NCBI RefSeq assembly: GCF_017301615.1
Contig: NZ_CP059066.1
Location: 806,001 to 870,000 of the forward strand
Direction of reading: 5' to 3'
DNA from: Koleobacter methoxysyntrophicus
Lineage (GTDB): Bacteria; Bacillota; Thermosediminibacteria; Koleobacterales; Koleobacteraceae
Length of the DNA stretch: 64,000 nt
Part shown: one piece after another, positions 63,242 through 64,000 of the stretch
How the letters are laid out: the number at the start of each line of letters is the position of its first letter
Numbering within the stretch: position 1 is the first letter of the stretch
Translations under genes and position numbers: made by a program
Notes under the pieces: model-generated
What the model was told of the DNA's origin: nothing
The model's input: the letters and a program-made list of their open reading frames with translations, nothing else
Databases searched by the model: none

Positions 63242-64000
63242 TCAGTCGGAGTCAAACCTGCATGTTCCTAGGGATTTAAGTTCAGAACTTTTTATATCCA
63301 GGGCTTTTACCCCGTTTTCAAAGGCCATTTTATATACTTGTTTCTTAGAAATACCGCATTTTCCCATATGCATTACTTCGTCAAAAAAGCCCTGACCGTG
63401 ATATACACCGTAAGAGCCCGAATCACTTCCAACCGCAATTTTCACACCTATTTCAATCGCTTTTTTGACAGCTGCTAAGTGTTCATCATATATCCTTTTT
63501 ATGTTTCGTATTTGACTGCGGTATTTTAAGTCATCCCTTTCAATAATGTTGCCCAGCGGTGACAGGGTTGGCACCCATACCACATCACTTTCCGCCATAG
63601 CATGGAGTGCGTGCTCGGTGATGAAATACCCGTGTTCTATGGTGTCGGCACCGGCTCTGACGGCCATCTCTACCGCTGCTGATGAATTGGCATGGACCAT
63701 AACAGACAGGTTCTTTTCTTTAGCGCACTGGATTATGTAATACAGCTCTTCAAAAGTAAATGAAATTCCGCCGACCTGCCCATATAAGCCGAAATCTACA
63801 GCACCGGTTAATATAACCTTGAGATGGTCGGGCTTCACCTTCAACAGCTCAACGAACATGTTTTTAAAATCATTAATATCTCCTACAGGCTTACCTAAAA
63901 AACTGCCATATCTTCCTTTTTTATAAATTGCCCATCCGGGAGTTCTGTAAATGATGCCCATCTGCCCGGCCAGGTCCCTGGCAGCTAAAGATGCTCCAAA
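63242..64000 (-). CDS. Amidohydrolase (imidazolonepropionase-like), 5' end off the window
   Basis: About 250 C-terminal residues; the frame remains open to the right edge (FGASLAARDLAGQM precedes the first Met at 63961), so the N-terminus with the HxH metal site is outside. Metal-dependent hydrolase features include SVMVHANSSAAVEMAVRAGADTIEHG (two metal His) and KIAVGSDSGSYG with the catalytic Asp. Related to aryldialkylphosphatase/prolidase-type members acting on peptides. Substrate unknown. Confidence 0.85.
   Translation of the reverse strand, partial: FGASLAARDLAGQMGIIYRTPGWAIYKKGRYGSFLGKPVGDINDFKNMFVELLKVKPDHLKVILTGAVDFGLYGQVGGISFTFEELYYIIQCAKEKNLSVMVHANSSAAVEMAVRAGADTIEHGYFITEHALHAMAESDVVWVPTLSPLGNIIERDDLKYRSQIRNIKRIYDEHLAAVKKAIEIGVKIAVGSDSGSYGVYHGQGFFDEVMHMGKCGISKKQVYKMAFENGVKALDIKSSELKSLGTCRFDSD

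Overview
The window reads as chromosome of an endospore-forming, low-to-mid GC Gram-positive anaerobe of the Clostridia. Evidence: sporulation genes (spoIIE, spoVT, spoVB, yabP, yabQ, a spo0F-like gene), SLH-domain surface proteins in place of sortase signals, AGGAGG-type ribosome binding sites, frequent TTG/GTG starts, and a T-box leader. No rRNA is present, so I do not name a genus. Several S-layer genes and the gene order recall Thermoanaerobacter/Thermosediminibacter-type clostridia, but that is inference.

Almost every chromosomal gene lies on the minus strand. Two blocks match gene orders known from Bacillus subtilis. Block 1 (1-14325, read right to left) is spo0F-like / histidine kinase / fba / transaldolase / glpX / small Cys protein / rho / LysM-M23 peptidase / [island] / rpmE / DUF1385 / prfA / prmC (off the left edge). 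Block 2 (28-59 kb, read right to left) is mfd / prsA-like / spoVT / beta-propeller / spoVB / mazG / hup / spoIID-like / yabP / lytic transglycosylase / yabQ / divIC / [ISAs1 element] / yabR-like / ppx / three tRNAs / [island] / spoIIE / T-box-hisC / yabS-like / yabT-like / tilS / hpt / ftsH. Between the blocks sits a surface cluster (14.5-26.7 kb): a large secreted subtilase and four SLH proteins, one of which carries a cohesin, SLH repeats and a dockerin in one chain. The right end (59.4-64 kb) holds a small PrsW-like membrane protein, an SOS-controlled dinB, a PsiE-like membrane protein, a formate/nitrite transporter and part of an amidohydrolase.

Accessory DNA is clear in three places. (a) A 4.15-kb island between rho/M23 and rpmE is bounded by a perfect 19-bp direct repeat (3242-3260 and 7394-7412) that fits exactly between the upstream terminator and the -35 box of rpmE. 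It holds a broken UDG-like gene fused to a broken helicase gene, a frameshifted relic, a recombinase lacking its first catalytic arginine region, an MNT-HEPN pair and an IS relic. (b) A decayed region from 38.6 to 41.9 kb has a broken nitrilase, an intact serine hydrolase, a truncated epimerase, IS-end relics and a second MNT-HEPN (HepT/MntA) pair. (c) An intact ISAs1-family element lies at 43837-45460.

The clearest undescribed-looking element is a 193-195 bp non-coding repeat present as four full copies (22396-22588, 28812-29006, 45203-45395, 61350-61544) plus two shortened copies. Each full copy has imperfect terminal inverted repeats beginning TATGACTAT and its own 8-bp target duplication (one of the four has a mismatch). 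It behaves like a MITE, sits directly behind stop codons, and one copy is nested inside the ISAs1 element.
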